A stretch of DNA of 64,000 nucleotides, taken from NCBI RefSeq assembly GCF_000218545.1, contig NC_015671.1, forward strand, positions 124,001 through 188,000, given 5' to 3'. Position 1 is the stretch's first letter. Each line of letters opens with the position of its first letter. A model generated the notes under the pieces. That model searched no databases. It was not told the DNA's origin and saw only the letters and a list, made by a program, of their open reading frames with translations. The DNA comes from Cellulomonas gilvus ATCC 13127 (GTDB lineage Bacteria; Actinomycetota; Actinomycetes; Actinomycetales; Cellulomonadaceae). Of the stretch, positions 26,545-34,968 are shown piece after piece. The position numbers and the translations under genes are program-made.

Positions 26545-26847
26545 TCAGTCGATGCGTTCGTGGTTGTCGCGGGTCAACGGCGCGCTGGGCCCCGACGCGG
26601 CGACGGCGCCGTTCTCCTGCCCGTGGGGCTCCGTGTCGGGTTTCTGTGTCGGCACGTGAGTCTGGCCGTGCTGATGGCCGCCGCTCTGGGTGTTGCCGCC
26701 CATGGCCTTCATCATGAACAGCATGCCGACGGGGCAGGCCAAGGCCACCGCAAGGGGCAGCGCACGGCCGATGTCAACCTGGAAGATCACTAGTGCCGCG
26801 AGGACTGCGCCGCCGGCGATGAGCATGTGCTTGAGGTGGTGCTTCAT
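26545..26847 (-). CDS. DUF2933-like small membrane protein with His-rich tail
   Basis: The 100-residue protein begins MKHHLKHMLIAGGAVLAALVIF and has a second hydrophobic segment, ALACPVGMLFMMKAMGG, rich in Met and Cys. The tail has GGHQHGQTH and a final NHERID. Proteins of this kind (DUF2933 type) are common beside copper exporters and may bind copper at the membrane; no mechanism is known to me. The ATG at 26847 has an AAGGA site and overlaps the stop of the SHOCT-like gene as ATGA. Confidence 0.68.
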   Translation of the reverse strand: MKHHLKHMLIAGGAVLAALVIFQVDIGRALPLAVALACPVGMLFMMKAMGGNTQSGGHQHGQTHVPTQKPDTEPHGQENGAVAASGPSAPLTRDNHERID

Positions 26848-27086
26848 CGAAGTCCTTCCGTCCTGACCTGCGAGCGGTTCTCGAGCAGGTCGTGCAGCCG
26901 CTGATAGCTGTCCATGTCGATCTCTCCCGACGCGAGGCGGGCATCGAGGATCGTGAACGCATCGCGGTCTGGCTGCGCGGGAAACAGTCGGCACACCGTC
27001 CAGATCGCCAGTCCGACGACGGCGGCCCAGCCCGCGATCATCACGACCCAGCTCGCGCCGCTCATTGAGCTGCACCACAGACCCAT
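26844..27086 (-). CDS. Small membrane protein with SHOCT-like C-terminus
   Basis: The 80-residue protein has one membrane helix (WVVMIAGWAAVVGLAIWTVCRLF) and a C-terminal SHOCT-type segment, ILDARLASGEIDMDSYQRLHDLL. SHOCT segments occur in many short membrane proteins and are thought to mediate oligomerisation. The ATG at 27086 has a strong GAGGAGGT site. It is the first gene of the minus-strand copper operon and is divergent from the ABC genes across a CsoR-like operator. Confidence 0.78.
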   Translation of the reverse strand: MGLWCSSMSGASWVVMIAGWAAVVGLAIWTVCRLFPAQPDRDAFTILDARLASGEIDMDSYQRLHDLLENRSQVRTEGLR

Positions 27087-27350
27087 TGCACGACCTCCTC
27101 GCCTCGGGTTGGCGGCATCGGGCCGCCTGAAACCACGTTCGGTCACGCGAGTCAACTTCCGGGTCGCGAACGATGAAGCCTCTCTGAAGATCGGCAGCAT
27201 GCGACACGGACGACGAGTTGCGGAGCCCGTCGGGTGCGCGCGACCCCGCCGGTCCACCGGCCGTCGAGGTGCCGGCGACAAGAGAGGCAATCTCCATCGG
27301 ATCTTCATCGCGGCACGAACGACATCGGCACGTGCCGTCGATATCCTGGT

Positions 27351-27369
27351 GATACCCCCTGGGGGTATC
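27351..27369. promoter_or_regulatory. CsoR-like operator between divergent copper operons
   Basis: GATACCCCCTGGGGGTATC is a perfect inverted repeat with 9-bp arms and one central base. It lies 265 bp from the SHOCT-like gene start and 61 bp from the permease start at 27430, so it most directly controls the rightward ABC operon. Confidence 0.8.
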
Positions 27370-27429
27370 GGGCGGGATGTCCGGACGTTGCCCGGCGATG
27401 ACCGCCCTCGTCGACGGAGGGAGCCCGCG

Positions 27430-28646
27430 ATGTCCGTCCCGCTGACGGGTCCGGTTGCCCCCGCCCGCTTCCGGCGCGATCGAGCCGAGCGGGGCGCGCG
27501 CGCCCGGCCGACGTCCCGGGTGCGCACCCATGGCCGGAGAGGATCAGGTGTCCCGGTCGCCGGCCGGTTCCTCACGGCGCGTCCGGCGCGCACCGCGGCG
27601 GGGGCCGCGGGCATCGGTCTCGCCTTGAGCTGATGCTGCTGCTGGCCGGCCTCTGGGCGGGCGTCCAGCAGGCTGTGACCACCTACGAGGACCACCTCGC
27701 CGTCGACCTGGTCGTGCTGCCCACCGGCAGCCGCCACCTGTTCGCCGATCCAGGTCTGCTCCCGGCTACGACGGTCGACGCTGTCGCGCGGACACCCGGC
27801 GTCGCACAGACCGCACCCCTGCGCACCCTCTACGAAATCCTCGAGCTGCCGCATGGGAAGGCCGCCGTCGCGGCGGTCGCGTACGACCCCGCCAGCCGCC
27901 TCGGTGGTCCGTGGGACCTCGCTGGCGGCCGCAGCCCCGCGACGGGTGACGAGATCGCGGTCGACGCCGTCTGAGCCGCGCAGCACGACGTCGCGATCGG
28001 CGACCGGCTGCCGGTCCTCGGACACCCGATGCGTGTGGTCGGACTGACAGACGACACGGACTTGTTCATGACGCCACTGGTCTTCACCACCATGACCGGG
28101 ATGGATCAGATGCTGCGGGCCACCGGTACCACGGGCGCGGTGCTCGTGACCACAGCAGACCCCCAGGGTGTGGCAGCACGGCTCGAGGACGCCGGCTACA
28201 CCGTCCGCAGTCCGGCCCAGCTGCACGAGACGTCGCTGCGGCTCGCCACTGACATCTACGGGCCTCCCATGCGGCTCATGGTCGGGGTCGCCTTCGCGGC
28301 CGGCACCCTCGTCGTGGCGCTCGTGGCCTACACCCGGATCAACGAGCAGCAGCGCGACCTCGGAGTCCTCAAGGCGCTCGGAGCGACGCCGGGACGTCTG
28401 CGCAGGGTCGCCGTCGCGGAGACCATGGCACTGACAGCGTTGGGCACCTTGGCAGCGATCGTCCTGCTGGTCGTCGCCCGCGAGCTCCTTGCGTGGTGGC
28501 GGCCCTCGTTCCCGGTCCTGCTGACCACAGGCACGATCACGCGAACCGCATCGGCGGCCGTTGGGATGGCACTGCTTGCCGCGTGGCTGCCGGCTCGCCG
28601 TCTCGGCCGGCTCGACGCTGCATCCGCGTTCCGGAGCGGACGATGA
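27430..28646 (+). pseudogene. FtsX-like ABC permease, frameshifted and with an in-frame stop
   Basis: The frame opens at the ATG at 27430 behind GGAGGGA and encodes VAGRFLTARPARTAAGAAGIGLAL, then shifts frame at about 27628 to MLLLAGLWAGVQQAVTTYEDH. At 27972-27974 a TGA interrupts GDEIAVDAV, and the same frame resumes as AAQHDVAIGDRLPVLGHPMRVVG and runs to the end. The C-terminal half has three helices and the RDLGVLKALGATPGRLRRV coupling motif. The order is that of a MacB-like permease. Two separate lesions suggest decay, unless the sequence has errors. Its stop overlaps the next permease start. Confidence 0.8.
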
Positions 28647-29806
28647 CCACGGACACGGTGCGCCGACCCCGCGCCACGCATCAGGCCAACCCGACACGGG
28701 CCGTGCCGCTGGGACGTCGCTTCCTGTTTGCCGACCGGCGCCGTGCCGCATTGACCGTCCTCGGCGTTGCGGCCTCGCTGCTCCTGGTCCTCCTCCTCGA
28801 CGGCATCTTCGCCGGGGCTGTGGACCGGGTCACCTACTACATCCGGACCTCGCCGGCAGACGTCTTCGTCGCCCAGTCCGGGGTGCGCACGATGCACATG
28901 TCCGCATCCGCACTCCCGGCCGACACCCCCGACCGCGTCGCCGACGTGCCTGGTGTCGCCTGGGCCGCGCCGATCGCGTTCGCCTCCGGCACGATCGCCG
29001 GGCCACGAGGGCGAGAGCTCTCGTACCTGATCGGTTACGACACCGGCACCGGCCGGGGAGGACCCGCTCGCCTTGTCGACGGGCGGGCGCCGGGCGCCGG
29101 CGAAGCCGTCATGGACGAGCAGGCCTCGGATCGGCTCGGCGTCGGGGTCGGCGACCTGCTCACGGCCATGGGGGCGTCACTGCGCGTCGTCGGGCTCTCG
29201 ACCGGAGGAAGCAGCATCACGAACACCACCGTGTTCGTCGACCTCGCCGAGTTCCGCCGGATCCGCGGCGACCGTGTGTCCTACGTGCTCGCTGGCCTCG
29301 ACGCGGGCGTCGATGCGAGCGCCGGGGCACATCGGATCGGGGCCACAGTCGGCGGGGTGACGGTGCAGACCCGGCAGCAGTTCGCTGACTCGGAGGCGCG
29401 TGTCGTCCGGGACATGAGCGCCGACCTCCTGCGCCTGATGTCCACCATCGGGCTCGTCATCGCACTGGCCGTGATCGCGCTCGGTCTGATGAGCGCCACA
29501 CTGAACCGACTCCGCGACTTCGCCGTGCTCAAGGCTCTTGGCGGTCGCACGCCGCACCTTGCCGCTGTCGTGACATTCCAGGTCGTGCTGACAGTCGTCC
29601 TTGCCTCGGTCGTCGCCTCTGCGGCAGCGCTGGCGGTGGCATGGCTGGTACTGCTCGCGGAGCCGTCGGTCGAGATCTCGGTCACCGCTTCGGCGGTGAC
29701 ACAGACCACGGCTCGAGCGCTCGTGGTCGGCATGCTCGGTGGCCTGTGGCCGCTTCGCCGTATCGCCGTGCTCGACGCGGCGTCCGCATTCCGGAGGTCA
29801 CGATGA
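28643..29806 (+). CDS. FtsX-like ABC transporter permease, copper block
   Basis: The 387-residue protein has an N-terminal helix (ALTVLGVAASLLLVLLLDGIF), an extracytoplasmic domain of about 210 residues and three C-terminal helices with LRDFAVLKALGGRTPHLAAVV, the ATPase-contact motif of FtsX/MacB permeases. It overlaps both neighbours by ATGA. Since the first permease is broken, this one may form a homodimer with the ATPase, which the single-FtsX-domain layout allows. The cargo is unknown. Confidence 0.87.
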   Translation: MTTDTVRRPRATHQANPTRAVPLGRRFLFADRRRAALTVLGVAASLLLVLLLDGIFAGAVDRVTYYIRTSPADVFVAQSGVRTMHMSASALPADTPDRVADVPGVAWAAPIAFASGTIAGPRGRELSYLIGYDTGTGRGGPARLVDGRAPGAGEAVMDEQASDRLGVGVGDLLTAMGASLRVVGLSTGGSSITNTTVFVDLAEFRRIRGDRVSYVLAGLDAGVDASAGAHRIGATVGGVTVQTRQQFADSEARVVRDMSADLLRLMSTIGLVIALAVIALGLMSATLNRLRDFAVLKALGGRTPHLAAVVTFQVVLTVVLASVVASAAALAVAWLVLLAEPSVEISVTASAVTQTTARALVVGMLGGLWPLRRIAVLDAASAFRRSR

Positions 29807-30762
29807 GAAGAGCAGCAGGCACCTCGTCCACGACCGGCGCGCTCCCCGGCCCGCCTGCGCCGCCTGCCGGTGACTCGCATCCGCGTGCGTCCTCAGAGAC
29901 GCGGGTGCTCACGGTTCGAGGGCTGTCCATGACCTACGGCTCGGGCGTAGTCGCCGTCGACGCCGTCCGTGCGATCGACCTCGACGTGGAAGCCGGTGAG
30001 GTCCTGCTCGTGATGGGTCCGTCCGGGTCGGGGAAGACGACGCTGCTGCTGATGCTCGGCGCCCTGCTCCGACCGACGTCGGGCTCGATCGCCGTCACGA
30101 TCAGCGACGGCCACAGCGTGGACGTCGCAGCTGCACCCGAGAAGCAGCTCCCGGCGCTGCGGTCTCGCACCTTCGGGTTCGTCTTCCAGGACTACGCCCT
30201 CCTCGACGCGCTCACCGCGGCCGAGAACATCGCCGTCGCCGCCAACCTCGCCGGCACGACCGGGGCCAACGCCCACCGGTGCGCCCGCGAGCTGCTCGAC
30301 CGTGTCGGCCTGACGCACCGGTCGACCGCACGACCGAACCAGATGTCCGGCGGCGAGCAGCAGCGGGTCGCGGTGGCCCGCGCACTGGCCAACGACCCGC
30401 CCGTCCTGCTCGCCGACGAGCCGACCGCCAATCTCGACGCGTCCCGCGGCCGCGACCTGGCCCGCCTTCTTCGTAGGCTCGCAGACGAGGATCGCCGCGC
30501 CATCGTGATCGTGAGCCACGACGAACGACTCCGCGAGATCGCCGACCGCGTGCTCTGGTTGGAGGACGGCGAGTTCCGCCAGATCGCCGCGATGGTGATC
30601 GACCCGGTGTGCCGCATGCAGGTCGAGCCGACAGGCCCAGGTGCGACCTGGAGCGGCGACCAGTGGTCGTTCTGCTCCGACGCATGCCGGCGCGAGTTCC
30701 TCACCGAGCCCGAGCGTTTCATCCCTCGCGGATCACCCGGGGCAACGGATCGCGAGCGGTGA
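29803..30762 (+). CDS. ABC transporter ATP-binding protein with C-terminal YHS domain
   Basis: The 319-residue ATPase has Walker A GPSGSGKTT at residues 72-80, signature MSGGEQQRVAVARAL, Walker B VLLADEPTANLDA and a switch H in IVIVSHD. After the nucleotide-binding domain comes a YHS-like domain from residue 266: DPVC at 267-270, then WSFCSDACRREFLTEPERF. YHS domains have paired cysteines and are common in copper transporters; here the usual GM after the cysteine is RM. This fusion links the ABC system to metals more firmly than position alone. Confidence 0.88.
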   Translation: MRRAAGTSSTTGALPGPPAPPAGDSHPRASSETRVLTVRGLSMTYGSGVVAVDAVRAIDLDVEAGEVLLVMGPSGSGKTTLLLMLGALLRPTSGSIAVTISDGHSVDVAAAPEKQLPALRSRTFGFVFQDYALLDALTAAENIAVAANLAGTTGANAHRCARELLDRVGLTHRSTARPNQMSGGEQQRVAVARALANDPPVLLADEPTANLDASRGRDLARLLRRLADEDRRAIVIVSHDERLREIADRVLWLEDGEFRQIAAMVIDPVCRMQVEPTGPGATWSGDQWSFCSDACRREFLTEPERFIPRGSPGATDRER

Positions 30763-30784
30763 AGCTTCGCGGTGAAGTTTGGTC

Positions 30785-31888
30785 TCAGACGGCAAGGTCG
30801 ACGACGAACGACGCGCCACGGCCCGGGCCGGCGCTGAGGGCCGATATCGAGCCGTCGTGCGCCTCCACGAGGGCCTTGGCGATCGCCAGGCCGATCCCCG
30901 AGCCGCCGTGCCCGCGGTCGCGGGCCGCGTCCGCCCGGTAGAAGCGCTCGAACACGTGCGGCAAGTGCTCGGCGGCGATGCCCTCGCCCGTGTCGGTCAC
31001 GGTGAACCGCACGCCGACGTCGGTGCGTTGCGCCGCGAGGGAGACAGTCCCGCCCGGCGGGGTGTGGCGGATCGCATTGTCGAGCAGGTTGCCCAGCACC
31101 TGCCCGAGCCGGTCGACGTCGACCCAAAGCTCGGGGAGGTCCGGCTCCGGCATCGCGACGAGTTCAAGACCGGCGTCGTCGGCGCGCGTGCGCGCCGCGG
31201 CGACCGCGCGTTCGACCAGTGCGTCGGGTGTGATCTCGCGCGGCTCCAGGCGGAGCGCACCGCTCTCGGCCTGGGTGACCGCCGCCAGGTCCGTGGACAA
31301 CCTGGTCAGCCGGGCGGCTTGTGCGTGCAGCACCTCGACGGTCCGCGGGCCCAGCTCTTCGACGCCATCCTCGATGGCGTCGATGTACGCGGCGATGGTG
31401 GCCACCGGCGTGCGCAGCTCGTGCGCCACGTCAGACATCAAACGGCGGCGCAACGCTTCGTCGCGCTCGAGCCGGCCGGCCATGGCGTTGAACGCGTCGG
31501 CTAGGTCGTCGAACTCGACCCCGACGTGCGGTTGCTCGAGGCGGATGTCGAACCGGCCGGCGGCGACCTGTCCGGCGGCAGCGGACAGGCTGCCCAAGGA
31601 CGCGCCGATGCGTCGTGCGAGCACCACGGAGGCGAAGAGCGCGGTGAGCAGCGAAACGGTCAGCGCGACCGCGACGGTGACCGTGCTGGCCGCGGCGAAC
31701 GCCTTCTCGGCGTGCTCGATCGCGTCGCCTGGCGAGTTCGCGGCCGCTTCCATGTGGTGGTGGAAGAGGCCGGGGCCGACCGCGCCGGCCACGAGCCAGG
31801 CCGCCGCCGCAGCCGAGATGAGCACGAGTGCCATCGCGACCATGAGCCGCGCGGCGATGCCACCCCGCGCGGGGCCCTTCTCGCTCAC
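30785..31888 (-). CDS. Sensor histidine kinase of OmpR-type system, metal-related
   Basis: The 367-residue kinase has helices at about 11-40 and 68-92 around a short outer loop containing LFHHHME, a possible metal site. A HAMP domain (about 90-142), an H-box with H156 in SDVAHELRTP, and an ATPase domain with NLLDNAIRHTPPGG, DTGEGI and GGSGIGLAI follow. It should phosphorylate the regulator encoded just upstream; its GTG start at 31888 overlaps that gene's stop. Copper or another thiophilic metal is a reasonable signal given the loop and neighbours, but this is inference. Confidence 0.9.
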   Translation of the reverse strand: MSEKGPARGGIAARLMVAMALVLISAAAAAWLVAGAVGPGLFHHHMEAAANSPGDAIEHAEKAFAAASTVTVAVALTVSLLTALFASVVLARRIGASLGSLSAAAGQVAAGRFDIRLEQPHVGVEFDDLADAFNAMAGRLERDEALRRRLMSDVAHELRTPVATIAAYIDAIEDGVEELGPRTVEVLHAQAARLTRLSTDLAAVTQAESGALRLEPREITPDALVERAVAAARTRADDAGLELVAMPEPDLPELWVDVDRLGQVLGNLLDNAIRHTPPGGTVSLAAQRTDVGVRFTVTDTGEGIAAEHLPHVFERFYRADAARDRGHGGSGIGLAIAKALVEAHDGSISALSAGPGRGASFVVDLAV

Positions 31889-32604
31889 TCGCCGGACCCC
31901 ATGCGGTACCCGACACCGCGCACGGTGCGCACGAACCGTTGCTGGCTCGCCGTGTCACCGAGCTTGCGACGAACGTGCAGAAGGTGGACGTCCACCAGGT
32001 GCTCATCGCCCACATACCCGTCGCCCCACACCGCCGTGATGAGCGCCCGGCGGCTGAACACCCGCTGCGGGGCGGCGGCCAACGCGGACAGCAGGTCGAA
32101 CTCGGTGCGGGTCAACGGGACCGGCTCGCCGTCGAGGCGCACCTCGCGAGCGTCAGGGCTGATGCTCAACGCCCCCACAGTCATCACGGTGGCTGGAGCG
32201 GCGGCTGCCTCGGTATGCAGGCCTCGAGGCCGTCGCAGCAGCGCTGCGATGCGCGCGACAAGCTCGCGGGGCCGGAACGGCTTGGTCACGTAGTCGTCGG
32301 CACCGACCGACAGCCCGATCAATGTGTCGACCTCGTCGGCGCGCGCGGTCAGCATGACCACGTACGCGTCGGAGAACGTGCGCACCTGCCGGCACACCTC
32401 GACCCCGTCCAGACCCGGCAGCCCGAGGTCGAGAACGATCACGTGGGGGTCGCGTTCCTGCGCCAGGCGCACGCCGGTGGGTCCGTCGAACGCGAGGTCG
32501 ACCTCGAATCCCTCACGCTCCAGGTAACCCGCGACGAGGCGTGCCAGCGCCTCCTCGTCGTCGACGACAAGGGCGCGCCGTTGCGGCGTGGTGACGGTGT
32601 TCAT
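31885..32604 (-). CDS. OmpR/PhoB-type response regulator
   Basis: The 239-residue protein has a receiver domain (about 10-125) with acidic D15-D16, the phospho-acceptor D59 in VIVLDLGLPG and K in DDYVTKPFRP, then a winged-helix DNA-binding domain ending RKLGDTASQQRFVRTVRGVGYRMG. It pairs with the kinase downstream. I chose the ATG at 32604 (MNTVTTPQRRALVVDD); an ATG at 32670 would add 22 unlike residues. It is divergent from the thioredoxin-like operon and may control it. Confidence 0.92.
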   Translation of the reverse strand: MNTVTTPQRRALVVDDEEALARLVAGYLEREGFEVDLAFDGPTGVRLAQERDPHVIVLDLGLPGLDGVEVCRQVRTFSDAYVVMLTARADEVDTLIGLSVGADDYVTKPFRPRELVARIAALLRRPRGLHTEAAAAPATVMTVGALSISPDAREVRLDGEPVPLTRTEFDLLSALAAAPQRVFSRRALITAVWGDGYVGDEHLVDVHLLHVRRKLGDTASQQRFVRTVRGVGYRMGSGE

Positions 32605-32786
32605 GGCGCCAGTGTCTCCGCACACGGCCCGTCCGGACAGCGCGATCGCGCAGGCCGCACCGGTCTTCATCGTTTCTTGAGCGAACCGATACCGGCAGCC
32701 CAGGGGACCGTGCCGAAGATCGTGATGTCAGTTCGGCGCGGGCACGTCCGTGCGCACGCGCCGCAGAAGATGTTCGGAGGTCCCTC

Positions 32787-33101
32787 GTGCAAGCAACATC
32801 CTCGGGCACGGTCGTCATCACCGTCGTGCCCACTCCAGCGTGCCACTTCTGTGAGGACGCCGAGCAGGCACTGACGGCCCTGGCGGACACGTTCGACTTC
32901 GAGCTGGACCTGGTGCCCTTCGACAGCGCCCACGGGGCGCGTCTCATCGCCGAGCATCGCCCGGCACTCAACCCGCTCGTCCTGGTCGACGGCGCCTTCT
33001 TCAGCGCCGGACGGCTCCCACGCAAGAAGCTCATCAAGCTCCTGACCACGCGAGGCGCAGGTCGGTTCGCGGCCACGGAGGCGGGGGCTCGACGTGGGTA
33101 G
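32787..33101 (+). CDS. Thioredoxin/glutaredoxin-fold protein with CHFC motif
   Basis: The 104-residue protein has one glutaredoxin-like domain. The active site is PACHFCEDA, and the cis-Pro loop appears as LNPLVLVDGAFF. It should handle disulfides or deliver a metal in the cytoplasm. The GTG at 32787 follows GGAGG. Its end overlaps the CcdA-like gene by 8 nt, and it opens an operon that runs on to 35769. Confidence 0.82.
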   Translation: MQATSSGTVVITVVPTPACHFCEDAEQALTALADTFDFELDLVPFDSAHGARLIAEHRPALNPLVLVDGAFFSAGRLPRKKLIKLLTTRGAGRFAATEAGARRG

Positions 33102-34113
33102 CGAACTGCTGACCACCGGGAGCGTCATCGCGGCGTTCCTCGCCGGCGGCGTCGCCCTGTTCGCGCCGTGCTGCATCGTCTTCCTCGCCCCGAGCTACCT
33201 TGCGGCAGCGGTGAAGAGCCGACGCTGGCGGCTGCTGCCGTTGACGTTCGTCTTCGCTGCGGGCCTTGCACTGGTCATGCTTCCGCTGACCCTGGGGGCC
33301 AGCGTCCTCGCCGGAGCGATCGCGAAGTACCACCAGCCGCTGTACATCGCGGGTGGGCTGCTGATGATCGCGCTGGGCGTGTTTGCACTCTCGGGACGGA
33401 TGTGGTCGCTGCCCTCGTTCGTGCGCGCCCCGGACACCGCCCGCGCGGACACTGGGAGCTTCTTCGCGCTCGGGGTGTTCTCCGGCATCGCCTCCGCCTG
33501 TTGCGCGCCCGTTCTCGTCGGCGTGATGACCCTGTCGGCCCTGTCGGCCAACCCCGCAGGTGGGTTCGTCCTCGGTGTCGCCTATGTGTTCGGGATGGTG
33601 TTCCCGCTGTTCGTCATGGCCCTGCTGTGGGACAAGGCGCGGCTCAACGAGCGCCAGTTCCTGCGCGCACGACCGGTGCGGCTCCGCGTCGCCGGGCGCG
33701 TGATCGCCACGAACACCGTCAATCTGGTCGTAGCCGTGGGCTTCTTCGCCATGGGCATCGCGATCATCGGCCTGGCGAACCAGTCGGACATGTCCCGAGG
33801 CACCGCAGCACAGTCCTGGGCCTCCGAGCGCCTGACCGACGCCTTCCTTCGCATCCAGGACTGGGCGGCCCCCGTGCCGGAGGTCGTCCAGGCGCTGCTG
33901 CTCTTCCTCGTCGTCGGCGGGCTGGTCGCGGCCACCCTGACCGGACGGCGCCGCGGGGTCGTCGCCGTTCCCCCTGACGTCGACGACCCCGCACCGCGCC
34001 CCGACGCTCGACTCGCAGAAGCTCAACCCGAAGCCGTCGAGGGGCACCCGTCCCACACCGACGCCGACGCCACCCCGTCGTGCCACCAGCACCCGGCAGC
34101 AAGGACCCACTGA
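33094..34113 (+). CDS. CcdA/DsbD-like membrane thiol-disulfide transporter
   Basis: The 339-residue protein has about six to seven membrane helices, with the pair of cysteine-containing motifs expected for the CcdA family: FAPCCIVFLAPSYLA in the first and ASACCAPVLVGVM in the fourth. CcdA-type proteins move reducing power from cytoplasmic thioredoxin to extracytoplasmic partners. The double CC at each site is unusual. The C-terminal tail is Asp/Pro/His-rich (SCHQHPAARTH). It overlaps both neighbours and likely feeds the TlpA-like protein. Confidence 0.85.
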   Translation: MGSELLTTGSVIAAFLAGGVALFAPCCIVFLAPSYLAAAVKSRRWRLLPLTFVFAAGLALVMLPLTLGASVLAGAIAKYHQPLYIAGGLLMIALGVFALSGRMWSLPSFVRAPDTARADTGSFFALGVFSGIASACCAPVLVGVMTLSALSANPAGGFVLGVAYVFGMVFPLFVMALLWDKARLNERQFLRARPVRLRVAGRVIATNTVNLVVAVGFFAMGIAIIGLANQSDMSRGTAAQSWASERLTDAFLRIQDWAAPVPEVVQALLLFLVVGGLVAATLTGRRRGVVAVPPDVDDPAPRPDARLAEAQPEAVEGHPSHTDADATPSCHQHPAARTH

Positions 34114-34739
34114 TGACCTCCGGATCGGCCACACAGCGCGCCAAGGAACGCCAGGAAGCGCTCGAGAGCGTCCGTGCGGACCAACACGCACAGCAGCAGC
34201 GCCGCCGCCTCCTGATTGGGGGCGCGTGGGGCGCGGTCGCCCTACTCGTCGTCGGACTGATCGCCGCGGCCCTGTGGTCCGCGCGACCGCAGACGTCCGA
34301 CGCCACGCGAGTCGCCCCCGACTTCACGCTGTCCGACTCCGAGGGCGGATCCGTGACCCTGTCCGACCTGCGCGGCGCGCCCGTCCTGCTCTACTTCAAC
34401 GAGGGCGCCGGCTGCGACGCCTGCATCCAGCAGCAGACCCAGATCGAGGCCGAGCCCGGCTTCGAGCAGGCCGGCATCACCGTCCTGCCGATCGTGATGA
34501 ACACCGCCGAGCAGATCAACGCCGACCGCGAACGCCTCGGCGCCACGACCCCGTTCCTGCTCGACGACGGCACCGTCTCCGAGGAGTACGGCACCCTCGG
34601 TACGGGCATGCACGAAGGCCTTCCCGGCCACGGCTTCGTGCTCATCGACGCCGACGGCAACCAGGTCTGGCAGGGCGACTACCCCTCCATGTGGATCGAA
34701 CCCTCCGAGCTGCTCGACATCGTGAAGAACGAGCTCTGA
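34113..34739 (+). CDS. Membrane-anchored TlpA/peroxiredoxin-like thiol protein
   Basis: The 208-residue protein has a short cytoplasmic N-terminus, one helix (LLIGGAWGAVALLVVGLIAAALW) and an AhpC/TSA-Redoxin domain outside the membrane. The domain has APDFTLSDSEGGSVTLSDLRG and an active site GCDACIQQQTQ. It should be the external acceptor of electrons from the CcdA-like protein. The start at 34113 overlaps the CcdA-like stop (TGATG), so they are coupled. Confidence 0.85.
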   Translation: MTSGSATQRAKERQEALESVRADQHAQQQRRRLLIGGAWGAVALLVVGLIAAALWSARPQTSDATRVAPDFTLSDSEGGSVTLSDLRGAPVLLYFNEGAGCDACIQQQTQIEAEPGFEQAGITVLPIVMNTAEQINADRERLGATTPFLLDDGTVSEEYGTLGTGMHEGLPGHGFVLIDADGNQVWQGDYPSMWIEPSELLDIVKNEL

Positions 34740-34761
34740 CACCCCCGAAGGAGCACCAACC

Positions 34762-34932
34762 ATGTCTGACACCTGCTGCCGAAGCACCGGCATCGCCGAC
34801 CCTGCGCCGGAGACCGAGCACCACTGCGCCTGCAACCGGGACGTGGCGGACAGCGGCCACGGCGAGTCACGCCACCTGACCCTCGCCGCACCAGCGGGCG
34901 CCGACCCTGACGACGGACCCATCAGCGCCTGA
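34762..34932 (+). CDS. Small Cys/His-rich protein (56 aa)
   Basis: This short gene lies between the TlpA-like and Lgt-like genes and has a good ribosome site (AAGGAG, 8 nt before ATG). The product begins MSDTCCRSTG and contains HHCACN, with five clustered cysteine and histidine ligands in the first half and no hydrophobic segment. The composition suggests a cytoplasmic metal-binding peptide of the operon. I do not recognise a family. The reading frame is supported by its tight fit between the stop at 34739 and the next ribosome site. Confidence 0.65.
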   Translation: MSDTCCRSTGIADPAPETEHHCACNRDVADSGHGESRHLTLAAPAGADPDDGPISA

Positions 34933-34968
34933 CCCCACGCGGGCAGGACGCCGGAAGGGAAGACTTCC

